Of a stretch of 51,142 nucleotides of DNA, positions 17,933 to 30,635 are shown in pieces. Numbering within the stretch: the stretch's first letter is position 1; each line of letters opens with the position of its first letter. The DNA lies in the NCBI RefSeq assembly GCF_002135345.1, contig NZ_NEGI01000011.1, forward strand, positions 1 to 51,142. The letters run 5' to 3'. The notes beneath the pieces were generated by a model, which saw only the letters and a list, made by a program, of their open reading frames with translations, did not search any database and was not told where the DNA came from. A program made the translations under genes and the position numbers. Origin of the DNA: Acinetobacter sp. ANC 4648. Lineage in GTDB: Bacteria > Pseudomonadota > Gammaproteobacteria > Pseudomonadales > Moraxellaceae.

Positions 17933-19027
17933 TCTTCTAGATAAAGATCATGCGCAAGATTAAAGCTGATTTAGAAATAAACACCTTAAAGACCTCAACT
18001 CAGCTTTTACTCTATTGATCCATAGATAAAACTGGTTTTCATATTTCCACCGGCTTAATTAAAAAATAAAAACTATAAGTTATTAAAAAATAGTAATATT
18101 TTTAACACATAACTTTTAGTTATGATTAAATAACCCCCACCGTGGAACACATTAACTTAATTTAAACAATACTTAATTCTTCGAATAAAGGAATAATAAT
18201 CAACATTAAAGCATTAAATTATTTACTGCGTACAAATACTTATCCACATATGTAGCAAAACTACTTTTCGAATTTAAATCACAAAAACTATTTTTTAAGA
18301 AAAATATTGTGGATAAATGACTTTTGACACATAATTTTTACACTAATCTGCATTAAAATAAATTTTAAGCGCTTATTTTTTGTAAATTATTCTATCATTG
18401 CATGAAATACTAGGCTCGCGAAAAAAGTTATCCACAAAAAATCATAATAATTTTAGTTTATTTTTTATCCAGTTTAAGTGAATTCAGACGAGCTAAATAC
18501 TTTAAATAGCAATATGCTGTACCATATTAGCCATCATCACCACTAAAAACTTGATTCATACTGAGCTTTAAATTGATATTTCAAGATTTTTATTCTTAAT
18601 TTTATTCGATTCTACTTGCGAAAATTTAAATAGAAATTGGCCGTTATTTTCTAATTGGATGGATATATTTAAGCCTTTGAGGTTAAATCTTTACATTGAT
18701 TTTGTTATTTTTAGCAGACTCTTTGTATTCATACGCTCAACCATAACCTAAGCTTATTTTTAATAAAGTTAAATATATAATTATCTTAGATAACTGCAAT
18801 TTGAGTCAATCGAATCCATTAAATCACCTTTAAGCATGAATATACTGAATATTTGTTACTACATTCACTCTCCTAATTAAACTCATCAAAATATTAACAT
18901 AACTCAATTGTACTGCGTTCCATGATTATATTCTCTTGCCTTAATGCATTATTATTTTAAAATACTGAAAACCAAAAATTTTAATTCAAATAGTAATGCA
19001 TTAAAAATCAATTAAATAGACATAACT
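17933..19027. other. gene-free stretch with a DnaA-box cluster
   Basis: About 1.1 kb of AT-rich DNA with no believable ORF, tRNA or repeat array. It contains three perfect 9-mer DnaA boxes within 200 bp: TTATCCACA at 18240-18248 and 18428-18436, and its complement at 18308-18316. It is about 8 kb from oriC. Random expectation for three perfect boxes in 200 bp is very low, so a DnaA-binding function (titration, accessory origin or regulation) is inferred. Confidence 0.75.
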
Positions 19028-19396
19028 TTAATCTATTTTAACTCTCTGATTTACTTTGCAAAATCTAAGTTCTACAATTTTCCAGTCTTCTTTAAAGACC
19101 CATAATTCTTGAATGATGGTTGCTTCATTTTCTAAGGAAATCGTAATCTTACATTCAGTCAAATCATGATCAAACTCAAATTCTTCACTTAATACATTCG
19201 GTTTTTGCGGTTTCCAAACACCATTTTTGACTGCATGTGCAATTTTTTCATAGCGCATTAAACTGCTTTCACTAATCCCTTCTTTTTCATTAATTACTTT
19301 AAAACTCTGATCTTCATGTGCTGCTAAAACATCATAATTTCCAGTAAAAAAAGCATTTACCCAACTATCACGTGTTTGTTCTAATTGCCTATCCAT
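19028..19396 (-). CDS. hypothetical protein, possible NTF2-like fold
   Basis: This 122-residue soluble protein has no signal peptide. The opening pattern, a helix then WVNAFFTGNYDVLAAHEDQSFKVI, and the closing beta strands with IIQELWVFKEDWKIVELRF resemble NTF2/SnoaL-like small domains, but I cannot assign a family with confidence. The ATG has an AGAGG site 8 bases upstream. It lies between gyrB and the DnaA-box-rich gap, on the same strand as gyrB but after the gyrB terminator. Confidence 0.8.
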   Translation of the reverse strand: MDRQLEQTRDSWVNAFFTGNYDVLAAHEDQSFKVINEKEGISESSLMRYEKIAHAVKNGVWKPQKPNVLSEEFEFDHDLTECKITISLENEATIIQELWVFKEDWKIVELRFCKVNQRVKID

Positions 19397-19523
19397 AATT
19401 ATAGCCTCTTGTTTTATATAAAATTAGAGAATTAATCTAATCTTGGCACAGTAATAAGTCAGTTTTATAAAATAATTGAAAATATACAAAGAACATATCA
19501 TTTTAGATAAAATTTTACCGAAT

Positions 19524-19551
19524 AAAAAAGCACCTCAAAAGGTGCTTTTTT
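19524..19551. terminator. terminator after gyrB
   Basis: AGCACCT (19529-19535), loop CAAA, AGGTGCT (19540-19546) with A- and T-runs on both sides, 16 bp past the gyrB stop. Confidence 0.93.
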
Positions 19552-19566
19552 ATATTTTGAAATTAA

Positions 19567-22047
<2,481 letters not shown>

Positions 22048-22090
22048 CTAGTGAAAAATAGCTCTATCCAAAGATGGCTAAAATCTAAAA

Positions 22091-23173
22091 TCATGGCACA
22101 ACAACTTGAACTTGACCGTGATCGACATTAAATAATTGGTAGGAAATAGACAAATCATGTAAATGTTTTTTTACTGATTCATGGTCTAAAGTAGTCATAA
22201 AAACTTGACTACCAAGTTGGCTTAATTGCGCAATTAAACGGCGCTGTGCAGTTAAATCTAATTCTGCTGTCACATCATCTAATAGTACCACAGTTTCCCT
22301 ATTACAAGCATGTAACATGGCAATTTGTGATAGCTTTAGCGCCATAATCAATAATTTTTTTTGCCCTCTTGAAAGTACCACATCGGCATCTCCCAGAGGG
22401 GTTTTAAAGCGTAAATCTGCTCGATGTGGACCATACTCGGTATAGCGTCTATCTAAATCTTTTTGATGATAATTAATCAGATCATTGGCTAAACCACACT
22501 CAACATGAAATCCTGCACTATATTCCAATTCAATACTTAAATCGGGTAACAGCTGGGCTAAATCATTCTGCAAATAGATTTTCCATTGCTCAACAATTTC
22601 AACGCGTTGTGAATGTAAAATTTCACCATAATCGCTGAGCATTTTGTTCCACGGTTCTAAATCTAACAGGCTTAAGTTGCGTTGCGATTTAAGCAAACTA
22701 TTGCGTTGTTTTAACGCACGCGAATAATACTGCCAAGCATGGTAAAACTCAGGTTCCACGTGAAACATCAGCCAATCTAAAAGTTGCCTACGTGGCTTAG
22801 CACCATGATCAATAATATCGGTACTAAGTGGATCAATCAGCTGTAATGGTAAAAGTTTGGCAAGTTGTCCTTGCGTGGCAACAGTGTCGCCATTAACTTT
22901 TATTAGCTGCTCACCCGATGACAGTTTCTGCATACCAATTTTTTCAGTGAGCGATTGTGCAAATACAATCGCATCTGTAGTTTCATTTTGAATGTAGTTT
23001 TTAGGTATATGCGTACGGAAAGAACGACCCGTCGCCAACAAATGAATAGCTTCTAAAATTGATGTTTTACCTGAACCATTTTGTCCATAAAAAATATTAA
23101 ACGGTTGCAAGCCATGCAGTGCAACCGTTTTTAAATTTCGAACACGTTGGATATTTAAACGCGTAATATGCAT
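22091..23173 (-). CDS. recF: DNA replication and repair protein RecF
   Basis: RecF (360 residues) is an SMC-like ATPase that loads RecA at gaps with RecO and RecR. Walker A GQNGSGKT is at 30-37, the signature is LSRGQKKLL and the Walker B region is [12 protein letters not shown]. It begins 23 bp after the dnaN stop, so the two are almost certainly co-transcribed. A parS-like site (22752-22767) lies inside the gene, encoding the FHVEP segment. Confidence 0.97.
   Translation of the reverse strand: MHITRLNIQRVRNLKTVALHGLQPFNIFYGQNGSGKTSILEAIHLLATGRSFRTHIPKNYIQNETTDAIVFAQSLTEKIGMQKLSSGEQLIKVNGDTVATQGQLAKLLPLQLIDPLSTDIIDHGAKPRRQLLDWLMFHVEPEFYHAWQYYSRALKQRNSLLKSQRNLSLLDLEPWNKMLSDYGEILHSQRVEIVEQWKIYLQNDLAQLLPDLSIELEYSAGFHVECGLANDLINYHQKDLDRRYTEYGPHRADLRFKTPLGDADVVLSRGQKKLLIMALKLSQIAMLHACNRETVVLLDDVTAELDLTAQRRLIAQLSQLGSQVFMTTLDHESVKKHLHDLSISYQLFNVDHGQVQVVVP
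22752..22767. other. parS: parS-like ParB binding site inside recF
   Basis: GGTTCCACGTGAAACA has the 14-base core GTTCCACGTGAAAC, a full match to the parS consensus GTTYCACGTGRAAC. It is about 3.4 kb left of oriC. Confidence 0.88.
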
Positions 23174-23196
23174 AGTTAATCTAAATAAATAATCAA

Positions 23197-24345
23197 TTAA
23201 ACACGCATTGGCATTACGACATAGATTTGATCCTGCTGTGTTGGATCTTGAACCAATACGGATTGATTTGCTTCCGTCATCGTCATAGCAACGTCATCAC
23301 CATCTAAAACACTTAATACCTCTAGAAGATACTGCGCATTAAATGACATTTCCATTGGAGTATTTGCATACTGAATAGCTAAATCCTCAATCGCTTCATC
23401 TTGCTCAGGATTATTGGCACGAAGCTGTAAAGAATCAGCATTAAAATTTAAGAATACGCCACGTAACTTTTCATTACTTAAAATTGCTACACGCTGCAAT
23501 GATTGTTTAAACACATCATGCGCAATAGTCACCACCTTATCACCACCACGTGGAATTACACGACGATAATCAGGGAACTTACCATCAATCAACTTTGTGG
23601 TAAAACGTACAGTAATATCACCTTGTTCCTTATCGCGACTTGGGGTTTGAATTGTGACATTTAAAAGCTCACGACCAATCAATAAAGTTAATTGCTCATC
23701 ATCGATACTTAATAAACGCTGTAATTCAGCCACGGCTTTACGCGGAACAATCGCTTGAATAGCTTGTGTTGCGGATGAAGAAGCCTTCGTTTCACACAAA
23801 GCTAAACGATGCCCATCCGTTGTCACTGCACGTAAGCGATTATCATCAATTTCTAACAAAGTACCAGTTAAGTAAAAACGTACATCTTGTACAGCCATAG
23901 CAAATGCTGTTTTTTCAAATAAACGTTTTAATTCACGTTCAGTCACCTGAACTTGAGTACCTTGACTATTTTCAGTAGTTAGTAATGGATAATCCTCAGC
24001 AGGTAAGGTCCCTAAAACAAAACGGCTATTACCTGACTTTAAGATACAACGCTGATCTTCCGTAATTTGTAGATCAATCAGCGCAGCCGTAGGTAAAGAC
24101 TTACAAATATCCATCAATTTACGTGCGGGAACAGTCGTCTCCCCCGCTTGAATACATGCACCGTCATTTAAGGTTGTACTAGCCACCAACTCAACTTCTA
24201 AATCAGAACCTGTAATGGTTAAAGCTTGATTTGTCGCTTGAATTTTTACGTTTGAAAGGATGTTCAAAGTGTGGCGACGTTCAACTGCTCCAACCACATG
24301 GGATAAAACATTGACTAAGCTCTCTTTAGCGATTTTCAAACGCAC
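23197..24345 (-). CDS. dnaN: DNA polymerase III beta subunit (sliding clamp)
   Basis: DnaN (382 residues) is the ring-shaped processivity clamp for DNA polymerase III and a hub for repair polymerases. It has three repeats of the clamp fold, starting [12 protein letters not shown] and ending YVVMPMRV, the conserved C-terminal segment. The start codon is GTG with a GAGG site 8 bases upstream. It follows dnaA by about 107 bp and precedes recF by 23 bp. Confidence 0.98.
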   Translation of the reverse strand: MRLKIAKESLVNVLSHVVGAVERRHTLNILSNVKIQATNQALTITGSDLEVELVASTTLNDGACIQAGETTVPARKLMDICKSLPTAALIDLQITEDQRCILKSGNSRFVLGTLPAEDYPLLTTENSQGTQVQVTERELKRLFEKTAFAMAVQDVRFYLTGTLLEIDDNRLRAVTTDGHRLALCETKASSSATQAIQAIVPRKAVAELQRLLSIDDEQLTLLIGRELLNVTIQTPSRDKEQGDITVRFTTKLIDGKFPDYRRVIPRGGDKVVTIAHDVFKQSLQRVAILSNEKLRGVFLNFNADSLQLRANNPEQDEAIEDLAIQYANTPMEMSFNAQYLLEVLSVLDGDDVAMTMTEANQSVLVQDPTQQDQIYVVMPMRV

Positions 24346-24452
24346 GATGGATTCCTCTAAAACTAGGTAATGGGAGACGGGTAAATTTATTTTTTAGCTG
24401 TGTACTATGCGGCAGATTATGCCGCATTGCAAGAACAGAATTTGATCAAAAA

Positions 24453-25844
24453 CTAGCTTTGTAGTAAGCGTAATAAGTTCTTATAATCTTCATTAAAGAT
24501 TGGATCTTCGCCACGTAAACTTTGCACTTTTTCACAAGCATGCATCACCGTACTATGATCACGACCACCGAAGGCCATACCAATTTCAGGGAAACTATCT
24601 CCCGTTAATTCACGGGCCAAACCCATGGCCAATTGGCGTGGACGTGCATAAATTCGTGTCCGTTTTGGACCGACTAATTCTTTCAAAGGAATACGGAAAT
24701 ATTCACTCACCACACGCTGAATGTTTTCAGTACTGATGGTTCGTGCACGAATCGCTAAAACATCTTTAAGCGATTCCCGAACCACTTCTAAATCGATTGA
24801 AGTACCTTTAAAACGTGAAATAGCGACCACTTTATTCAATGCACCCTCAAGCTCACGAACATTGGCAACCACTTGTTGTGCAATAAATAAAGCACAGTTA
24901 CGTGGCAAATCAATACCACTACTTTCTGCTTTTTTCAGTAAAATTTCGATTCGCGTTTCAATGTCCGGTGGTTCAACACCGACTGACAATCCCCAAGAAA
25001 AACGCGATACTAAACGCGGATCAAGCTCAGTTAATTCTTTAGGATAACGATCAGAAGTTAAAATAATCTGTTTAGATTCATCAAGTAATGCATTAAAAGT
25101 ATAGAAAAACTCAACCAAACTTGCTTCTTTTCCAGCCAAAAGATGAATATCATCGACCAACAGTAAATCCAAAGAACGGCAATTTTTCTTAAATTCTTCA
25201 ACTTTACCTTTTTGTAATGAACTTACAAAATCTTGGACAAAACTTTCAGCAGTCATGTACATCACACGTGCATTTGGTTTTGCTTGTAACAATGCATTGC
25301 CTACTGCTTGCATCAAATGAGTTTTACCTAAACCTGTCGGTCCATATAAAAACAATGGATTATGTTGAGACTCACCCAGTTGGGTTAAAACTTTTCGACA
25401 AGTTTCTGCTGCCATTTGGTTCGAACGGCCTTCAACAAATAAAGCAAAATTAAATAATGGATTGAGCAATCGTTTTTTAGAATTTTTAGGCGATACTGTT
25501 TCGTGTTCTTTGTCTTTTTTTGGTTTAGCAATAGTGATTTGAGATGATGAGGATTCTAACGCAGCAGCGGTCGTTGCAGGTTGCTCAGCTGCAGATAAAA
25601 TTGCACCAGGTCGTGAATCAACTGTAATTTCAACTTTACGAACACGCCCTTCAGACAATTGTTCTGCCAAAATAGAAATTAATTCCAAATGATGCTCTTG
25701 AATGTAGCGTGTCCAATATGGATTAGGCGCATAAAGTCGTAATGTCTCTCCAACTTCTTCTGCAACCAAAGGACGAATCCACATTGCATAGACATTATCA
25801 GAGAGCTCTTGTCGCAAGCGAGTTAAGCAGTCCGTCCAAAGCAT
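24453..25844 (-). CDS. dnaA: chromosomal replication initiator protein DnaA
   Basis: DnaA (463 residues) binds DnaA boxes, unwinds oriC and loads the helicase. Domain I starts MLWTDCLTRLRQEL. A variable linker (about 85-125) is followed by the AAA+ domain with Walker A GPTGLGKT (168-175) and Walker B LLLVDDIH, then the DNA-binding domain with the DnaA signature GRDHSTVMHACEKV. I start at ATG 25844, which has an AAGGGG site 6 bases upstream. An upstream extension of 16 codons is unlikely because it overlaps the likely transcription start. Confidence 0.98.
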   Translation of the reverse strand: MLWTDCLTRLRQELSDNVYAMWIRPLVAEEVGETLRLYAPNPYWTRYIQEHHLELISILAEQLSEGRVRKVEITVDSRPGAILSAAEQPATTAAALESSSSQITIAKPKKDKEHETVSPKNSKKRLLNPLFNFALFVEGRSNQMAAETCRKVLTQLGESQHNPLFLYGPTGLGKTHLMQAVGNALLQAKPNARVMYMTAESFVQDFVSSLQKGKVEEFKKNCRSLDLLLVDDIHLLAGKEASLVEFFYTFNALLDESKQIILTSDRYPKELTELDPRLVSRFSWGLSVGVEPPDIETRIEILLKKAESSGIDLPRNCALFIAQQVVANVRELEGALNKVVAISRFKGTSIDLEVVRESLKDVLAIRARTISTENIQRVVSEYFRIPLKELVGPKRTRIYARPRQLAMGLARELTGDSFPEIGMAFGGRDHSTVMHACEKVQSLRGEDPIFNEDYKNLLRLLQS

Positions 25845-25894
25845 GTGAAACCCCTTATTCAATTCCGTTTTAAATTTAAAAACAATAACCACCC

Positions 25895-25921
25895 AATATA
25901 GGGGGTCGCCATTCTAACCAA
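25895..25921 (-). promoter_or_regulatory. putative dnaA promoter, abutted by a DnaA box
   Basis: On the minus strand TTGGTT (25916-25921), a 15-bp spacer and TATATT (25895-25900). The perfect DnaA box at 25923-25931 lies one base from the -35, which would let DnaA repress its own gene. The spacer is short, so the -35 assignment is tentative. Confidence 0.55.
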
Positions 25922-25922
25922 G

Positions 25923-26340
25923 TTATCCACATCTGTCATGACTAATTCAGCTAAATTAGTTCAAAAAATAAAATTACTTTTTAAAATTTAAATTCAAAGC
26001 CTTTGTGGATAACCCTAACAGGAGCCTGTGGATAAATTCCAACACAAACTTATCCACAATCCATCAAGGTGATTAAACCACACTTACCCACAAATTAAAC
26101 CACTGTAAAATAAGTTAAAAAATGTGTTATCAACAGAAAAACAAGACCCTAATAATAATAAATATAAATTTTAAATTTGAATTTATTTATAAGGAGGAAG
26201 CTCATCTGTGGATAACCAGCAGGTTTTGAATTTAAATTTAAAACACAATCCAAATTCAAAAGCATACTTGTTTTTATGGATAACTTTGTTGATATGGTTG
26301 TGAGTAACTTATATTAACATTATAAAATAAAGAGTTAGCA
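25923..26340. other. oriC: origin of replication, oriC
   Basis: Between dnaA and rpmH lie five perfect DnaA boxes (TTATCCACA or complement) at 25923-25931, 26004-26012, 26027-26035, 26050-26058 and 26207-26215. Degenerate ones are at 26084 (TTACCCACA), 26127 (TTATCAACA) and 26275 (TATGGATAA). An AT-rich segment at 26149-26260 contains TAATAATAATAA, which could be a DnaA-trio-like unwinding element, and TTTGAATTTAAA-type repeats. The position between dnaA and rpmH is the classic gammaproteobacterial origin (as in Pseudomonas). Confidence 0.9.
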
Positions 26341-26438
26341 TGTGAATATATATATTTATAGATTTTTGCACATTAATTATTGGATTTCATATTTTTGGCT
26401 AAAATTGGAACTTATATGTAACTAAAACCAGTTATACA

Positions 26439-26467
26439 TTGACAGAACAAACAATGCGCAATAAAAT
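26439..26467 (+). promoter_or_regulatory. rpmH promoter
   Basis: TTGACA (26439-26444), 17-bp spacer, TAAAAT (26462-26467), about 40 bases before the rpmH start. This is a near-consensus sigma-70 promoter for rpmH-rnpA-yidD-yidC. Confidence 0.85.
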
Positions 26468-26506
26468 CGCGAACCTTTATACAAAGATCATTTTTGGAGT
26501 TTCGAT

Positions 26507-26641
26507 ATGAAACGTACTTTCCAACCTTCTGAATTAAAGCGTAAGCGTGTTCATGGTTTTCGCGCTCGTATGGCAACTAAAGCTGGTCGTCAAGTTTTAG
26601 CTCGTCGTCGTGCAAAAGGTCGTCATAGCTTAACTGTATAA
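26507..26641 (+). CDS. rpmH: 50S ribosomal protein L34
   Basis: L34 (44 residues) is a very basic large-subunit protein: [21 protein letters not shown], then RMATKAGR and [12 protein letters not shown]. It has the standard family start and end and a GGAG site ahead of the ATG. It is the first gene of the rightward run from oriC, with rnpA 9 bp downstream. Confidence 0.98.
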
Positions 26642-26650
26642 GTAGAGCTC

Positions 26651-27061
26651 ATGACCGACTTGGGTGTTATGCCACTTTATAGTTTCAGTCCAGAGGTGAG
26701 ACTCCGCTGTGCTGCAGACTACAAAGGTGTGTTTGATGATGCGCTTTTTAAAGTGCATCAACCCCACTTTTTATTTCTTGCAAAATTTACCGAACAACCG
26801 AAAAGTCGTTTGGGTTTAGTCGTTGCTAAGAAAAAAGTGCGCCGTGCGCATGAAAGAAATCGAATAAAACGGATTGCACGTGAAAGCTTTCGCTTACATC
26901 AACAACAAATTGAATTATTAGATATTGTAGTGATGCCTAAAATAGGTGCAGATGCAGTTTCTAATGCTGAGTTACATCAGCAGTTACAATTTGCGTGGCA
27001 AAAATTGCAACGCCTTGTTAAAAAGCACCATAAAACAGTTACTTCTTCCTCTCAAAATTAG
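26651..27061 (+). CDS. rnpA: ribonuclease P protein component
   Basis: RnpA (136 residues) is the protein cofactor of RNase P, which trims tRNA 5' ends. The hallmark basic helix is [19 protein letters not shown]. The start could instead be the ATG at 26669 (MPLYSF), giving a protein nearer the usual family start. It sits between rpmH and yidD, almost contiguous with each. Confidence 0.95.
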   Translation: MTDLGVMPLYSFSPEVRLRCAADYKGVFDDALFKVHQPHFLFLAKFTEQPKSRLGLVVAKKKVRRAHERNRIKRIARESFRLHQQQIELLDIVVMPKIGADAVSNAELHQQLQFAWQKLQRLVKKHHKTVTSSSQN

Positions 27062-27070
27062 AGATAACCA

Positions 27071-27391
27071 ATGGTTCGTTTACTGCATTGGTTAATTCGT
27101 TTTTATCAAATTGCGATTAGTCCTTTAATTGGTCCTCGTTGTCGTTATATTCCAACTTGTTCTCAATATTCATTGGAAGCAATTCATGCTTATGGCGCAT
27201 TTAAAGGTGGTTGGTTAGCAACTAAGCGATTATGTCGTTGTCATCCTTGGGGTGGACATGGTTATGATCCTGTACCTAAGAAAGCAATTCGTTTTATTTC
27301 ATTTCAGCAAATAGATTCTCAAACGCTTCATGTTGTTGTACCCTTGCGTGAACGTTTTATGAACCAAAATCACTCTAACCATTTGGGGTAA
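27071..27391 (+). CDS. yidD: membrane protein insertion efficiency factor YidD
   Basis: YidD (106 residues) is a small protein that binds the inner membrane and assists YidC-dependent insertion. It has an amphipathic N-terminus ([16 protein letters not shown]), the three-cysteine family motif [11 protein letters not shown], and the [15 protein letters not shown] block. It lies 9 bp after rnpA and 5 bp before yidC. Confidence 0.95.
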   Translation: MVRLLHWLIRFYQIAISPLIGPRCRYIPTCSQYSLEAIHAYGAFKGGWLATKRLCRCHPWGGHGYDPVPKKAIRFISFQQIDSQTLHVVVPLRERFMNQNHSNHLG

Positions 27392-27396
27392 TTGTT

Positions 27397-29109
27397 ATGC
27401 AACAATGGGCCAGGTTTGCAATTCTCGGGGCCATGTTTGTCACTGCCTATTTATTAATTTTAGCTTGGCAAAAAGACTACGGTCACTCCAGTAATGCTGT
27501 GCAGCAACCAGCGGCAGTCGTTTCGCAAAATACCTCACAAGCACATATTGCTTCTGATCCTGCTAAGGCAGATGTTGCAGCTCAAACGGCGAATACTGTT
27601 GCTCAACAAAAATTGATTACTGTTAAGACAGATCTTTACAATATTTCTATTAATCCCAAAGGTGGTGATATAGAACGTGTTGAATTACTGAATCATGATC
27701 AAAGCAAAGATAGTGATCAATCTTTTGTGATGCTCGAAAATGATTCGACACGTAAATATATCGCGCAGACTGGTTTTAAAGGTTTAAATGGTACGGATAA
27801 TAATCCGAATGCTCGACCTTTATATGAAGTAGAAAAAACGGTATATAATTTAACTGATGCTAAATTAGTTAAGAATAAAGACGGTCAAGAAGAGAAAATC
27901 ATTTCAGTACCATTAGTATATAAAACTAATGATAATGTTGAAGTGATTAAAACGTTTACCTTTAAACAAGGTGCGTATCCAATTTCTGTCAATCATCAAG
28001 TGATTAACCGTAGTCCACAACTATGGCAAGGTCAGTTGTATGGCAATATTGTTCGCGATAATTCAGAGGATCCTGGTAAGTCTGATCAAGGTATTTTCAC
28101 TTTAGGCACTTATTTAGGTGGTGCTTGGGGTACGCCTGAAGAGCCTTACAATAAATTAAAATTTGCGAATTTTAGTGATGAAAAATTGCATAAAGAAGCT
28201 CAAGGTGGTTGGGTTGCAATTGTTCAGCATTATTTTGTAAGCGCTTGGATTCCTGGAGACTTTAATGGTCAACCATTTAAAGCGACTCTTGAATCGAATA
28301 AAGATAATAATTTAAATGTGATTGGTTTCACTTCTCCTGCGATTAATGTACCCGCAGGTACTTCAATGGCGATTGATGCAACTTTCTATTCAGGTCCAAA
28401 AGTTCAGTCTGAATTGAAAGATTTGGCTGTAGGTTTAAACCAAACTGTTGATTATGGTTGGTTATGGCCGATTGCTAAATTATTGTTTATGGGCTTACAG
28501 TTTTTCCATAACATTGTAGGTAACTGGGGCTGGTCAATTATTTTATTGACTATTTTAGTGAAACTGATTCTTTGGCCATTGTCGTCTAAGAGCTATCGCT
28601 CTATGGCAAAAATGCGTGTGATTGCACCTGAAATGCAACGCATGAAAGAAGAATTCGGTGAAGACCGCATGCGTTTCTCTCAAGAAATGATGGCACTTTA
28701 TAAACGTGAACAAGTTAATCCGCTTTCAGGTTGTTTACCATTATTGATTCAAATGCCAATTTTCTTAGCATTGTATTGGGTATTGATGGAATCTGTAGAA
28801 CTTCGTCATGCACCATGGATGCTTTGGATTCAAGATTTGTCTGCAATGGATCCGTGGTTTATTTTGCCGTTGATCATGGGTTTAACCATGTTTATTCAGC
28901 AATCGTTGAATCCGCAACCTGCTGATCCAATGCAAGCCAAAGTGTTCAAAATTATGCCAATTATGTTTACAGTATTTATGCTGTTCTTCCCTGCTGGCTT
29001 AGTTTTATACTGGATTGTGAACAACTCAATCACGATTTTGCAACAAAGCTTTATTAACAAAAGTGTTGAAAAAGCGCGTTTGAAGAAAGATGTAACTTCG
29101 GCTGATTAG
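27397..29109 (+). CDS. yidC: membrane protein insertase YidC
   Basis: YidC (570 residues) inserts and folds inner-membrane proteins alone or with SecYEG. It has an N-terminal transmembrane helix (about 6-24), a large periplasmic beta domain, then the conserved five-helix insertase core with a positively charged residue in the first core helix (VKLILWPLSSKSYRSMAKM), NPLSGCLPLLIQMPIF and a C-terminal VNNSITILQQ helix. Last gene of the rpmH run; a terminator follows. Confidence 0.97.
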   Translation: MQQWARFAILGAMFVTAYLLILAWQKDYGHSSNAVQQPAAVVSQNTSQAHIASDPAKADVAAQTANTVAQQKLITVKTDLYNISINPKGGDIERVELLNHDQSKDSDQSFVMLENDSTRKYIAQTGFKGLNGTDNNPNARPLYEVEKTVYNLTDAKLVKNKDGQEEKIISVPLVYKTNDNVEVIKTFTFKQGAYPISVNHQVINRSPQLWQGQLYGNIVRDNSEDPGKSDQGIFTLGTYLGGAWGTPEEPYNKLKFANFSDEKLHKEAQGGWVAIVQHYFVSAWIPGDFNGQPFKATLESNKDNNLNVIGFTSPAINVPAGTSMAIDATFYSGPKVQSELKDLAVGLNQTVDYGWLWPIAKLLFMGLQFFHNIVGNWGWSIILLTILVKLILWPLSSKSYRSMAKMRVIAPEMQRMKEEFGEDRMRFSQEMMALYKREQVNPLSGCLPLLIQMPIFLALYWVLMESVELRHAPWMLWIQDLSAMDPWFILPLIMGLTMFIQQSLNPQPADPMQAKVFKIMPIMFTVFMLFFPAGLVLYWIVNNSITILQQSFINKSVEKARLKKDVTSAD

Positions 29110-29130
29110 TCTTAACTGAATAGCTGAATA

Positions 29131-29166
29131 AATCCGCTTAAGATGGTAATCTTAGGCGGATTTTTT
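29131..29166 (+). terminator. terminator after yidC
   Basis: AATCCGCTTAAGAT (29131-29144), loop GGTA, ATCTTAGGCGGATT (29149-29162), one G-U wobble, then TTTT. Confidence 0.92.
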
Positions 29167-29191
29167 ATTGTTTTGAAATAGAGAAATTTGA

Positions 29192-30556
29192 ATGACCAGT
29201 TTAGCGACTCAAACCACGATTGCTGCAATTGCGACTCCACCTGGTCGTGGGGGTGTGGGCGTGATTCGTCTATCTGGACCTAAGGCTTATGCAATTGCTG
29301 AGGCTTTAACACAAAAAACTTTACCCAAAGCGCGCTTTGCAGGTTTTCGTCAATTTTATGATGAGCATAGCGAAGTCATGGATGAAGGTTTAGCGATTTG
29401 CTTTCCGAATCCGCACTCCTTTACTGGTGAGGATGTCGTGGAGTTGCAAGGGCATGGTGGGCCTGTGATTCAAAATGCATTGTTAGGGCGCTTATTGGAA
29501 CTTGGGGCAATTGCGGCAAAAGCAGGTGAGTTTTCCATGCGTGCCTTTGAAAATGGCAAAATGGATTTAGTTCAAGCAGAAGCCATTGCTGATTTGATTG
29601 ATGCAACTTCTCAAGCGGCTGCACGTTCTGCTGTACGTTCATTGCAAGGTGCTTTCTCAACGCGGGTAAATACCGTTTTAGAAAAATTGATTCATCTACG
29701 TTTACATGTTGAAGCTGCGATTGATTTTCCAGAAGAAGAAATCGATTTTTTAGCGGATGGAAAAATTCTAGCATTACTTGAAGATGTACAATCTTCGGTG
29801 ACTTCAGTTCAGCAATCTGCTCGTCAAGGGCAGTTATTGCGTGAAGGCTTACAGGTGGTAATTGCAGGTAAACCCAATGCAGGTAAGTCTAGCTTATTGA
29901 ATGCTTTAGCTGGGGTTGATCGTGCCATTGTGACTGATATTGCAGGTACAACTCGTGATGTTTTACATGAAAAAATAACCTTAAATGGCTTGCCGATCAC
30001 TTTAACAGATACTGCTGGTTTGCGTGAAACTGGTGATATTGTCGAGAAAGAAGGGATTCGTCGTGCAATTCAAGAAATTGAACAAGCTGACTTGTTGCTC
30101 TTGGTCTATGATTTAAGCCAAGGGGAAGATCCACTCGAACTTGCTAAAAATTATTTTGCTGAACATCTTGAGCCAAAACGTTTAATGTTAATTGGAAATA
30201 AATGTGATTTAACCGATCAAAAGCCTCAGTTAACTGATTTTCAGGGCTTACGCCATATTACTGTTTCAGCGAAGCAAGAAATGGGTGTGCAAGTGCTTAT
30301 AGACGCTGTAACAGTACATGCGGGTTTCCAGCCTGAAGAAGATACCTTTATTGCACGAACTCGTCATCTAGATGCAATGAAGCGCACGCAGCAGTATCTG
30401 GCGGAAGCACATGAACAGCTGACTGTTTATCATGCTGGTGAGTTGGTTGCTGAGTCGTTACGTCTAGCGCAAAATGCTTTAGCTGAAATTACCGGTGACT
30501 TTAGTGCGGATGATTTATTGGGTGAGATTTTTGGTTCGTTTTGTATTGGAAAGTAA
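29192..30556 (+). CDS. mnmE: tRNA modification GTPase MnmE
   Basis: MnmE (454 residues, also TrmE) works with MnmG to modify U34 of certain tRNAs (carboxymethylaminomethyl). It has an N-terminal tetrahydrofolate-binding domain (PPGRGGVGVIRLSG), a helical domain with an inserted G domain: GKPNAGKSS (about 226-234), TDIAGTTRD, DTAGLRE, GNKCD. It ends in FGSFCIGK with the C-terminal Cys. Downstream of yidC as in many gammaproteobacteria, but after a terminator. Confidence 0.97.
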   Translation: MTSLATQTTIAAIATPPGRGGVGVIRLSGPKAYAIAEALTQKTLPKARFAGFRQFYDEHSEVMDEGLAICFPNPHSFTGEDVVELQGHGGPVIQNALLGRLLELGAIAAKAGEFSMRAFENGKMDLVQAEAIADLIDATSQAAARSAVRSLQGAFSTRVNTVLEKLIHLRLHVEAAIDFPEEEIDFLADGKILALLEDVQSSVTSVQQSARQGQLLREGLQVVIAGKPNAGKSSLLNALAGVDRAIVTDIAGTTRDVLHEKITLNGLPITLTDTAGLRETGDIVEKEGIRRAIQEIEQADLLLLVYDLSQGEDPLELAKNYFAEHLEPKRLMLIGNKCDLTDQKPQLTDFQGLRHITVSAKQEMGVQVLIDAVTVHAGFQPEEDTFIARTRHLDAMKRTQQYLAEAHEQLTVYHAGELVAESLRLAQNALAEITGDFSADDLLGEIFGSFCIGK

Positions 30557-30602
30557 TTTCAAATTTAGCCATTTTTTTAATAAATTTTAAAGCTAATTAA
30601 AC

Positions 30603-30635
30603 AGCATTAAGTGATAATAACTTAGTGCTTTTTTA
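30603..30635 (+). terminator. terminator after mnmE
   Basis: AGCATTAAGT (30603-30612) with ACTTAGTGCT (30620-30629), one G-U wobble, seven-base loop, then six Ts. Confidence 0.85.
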
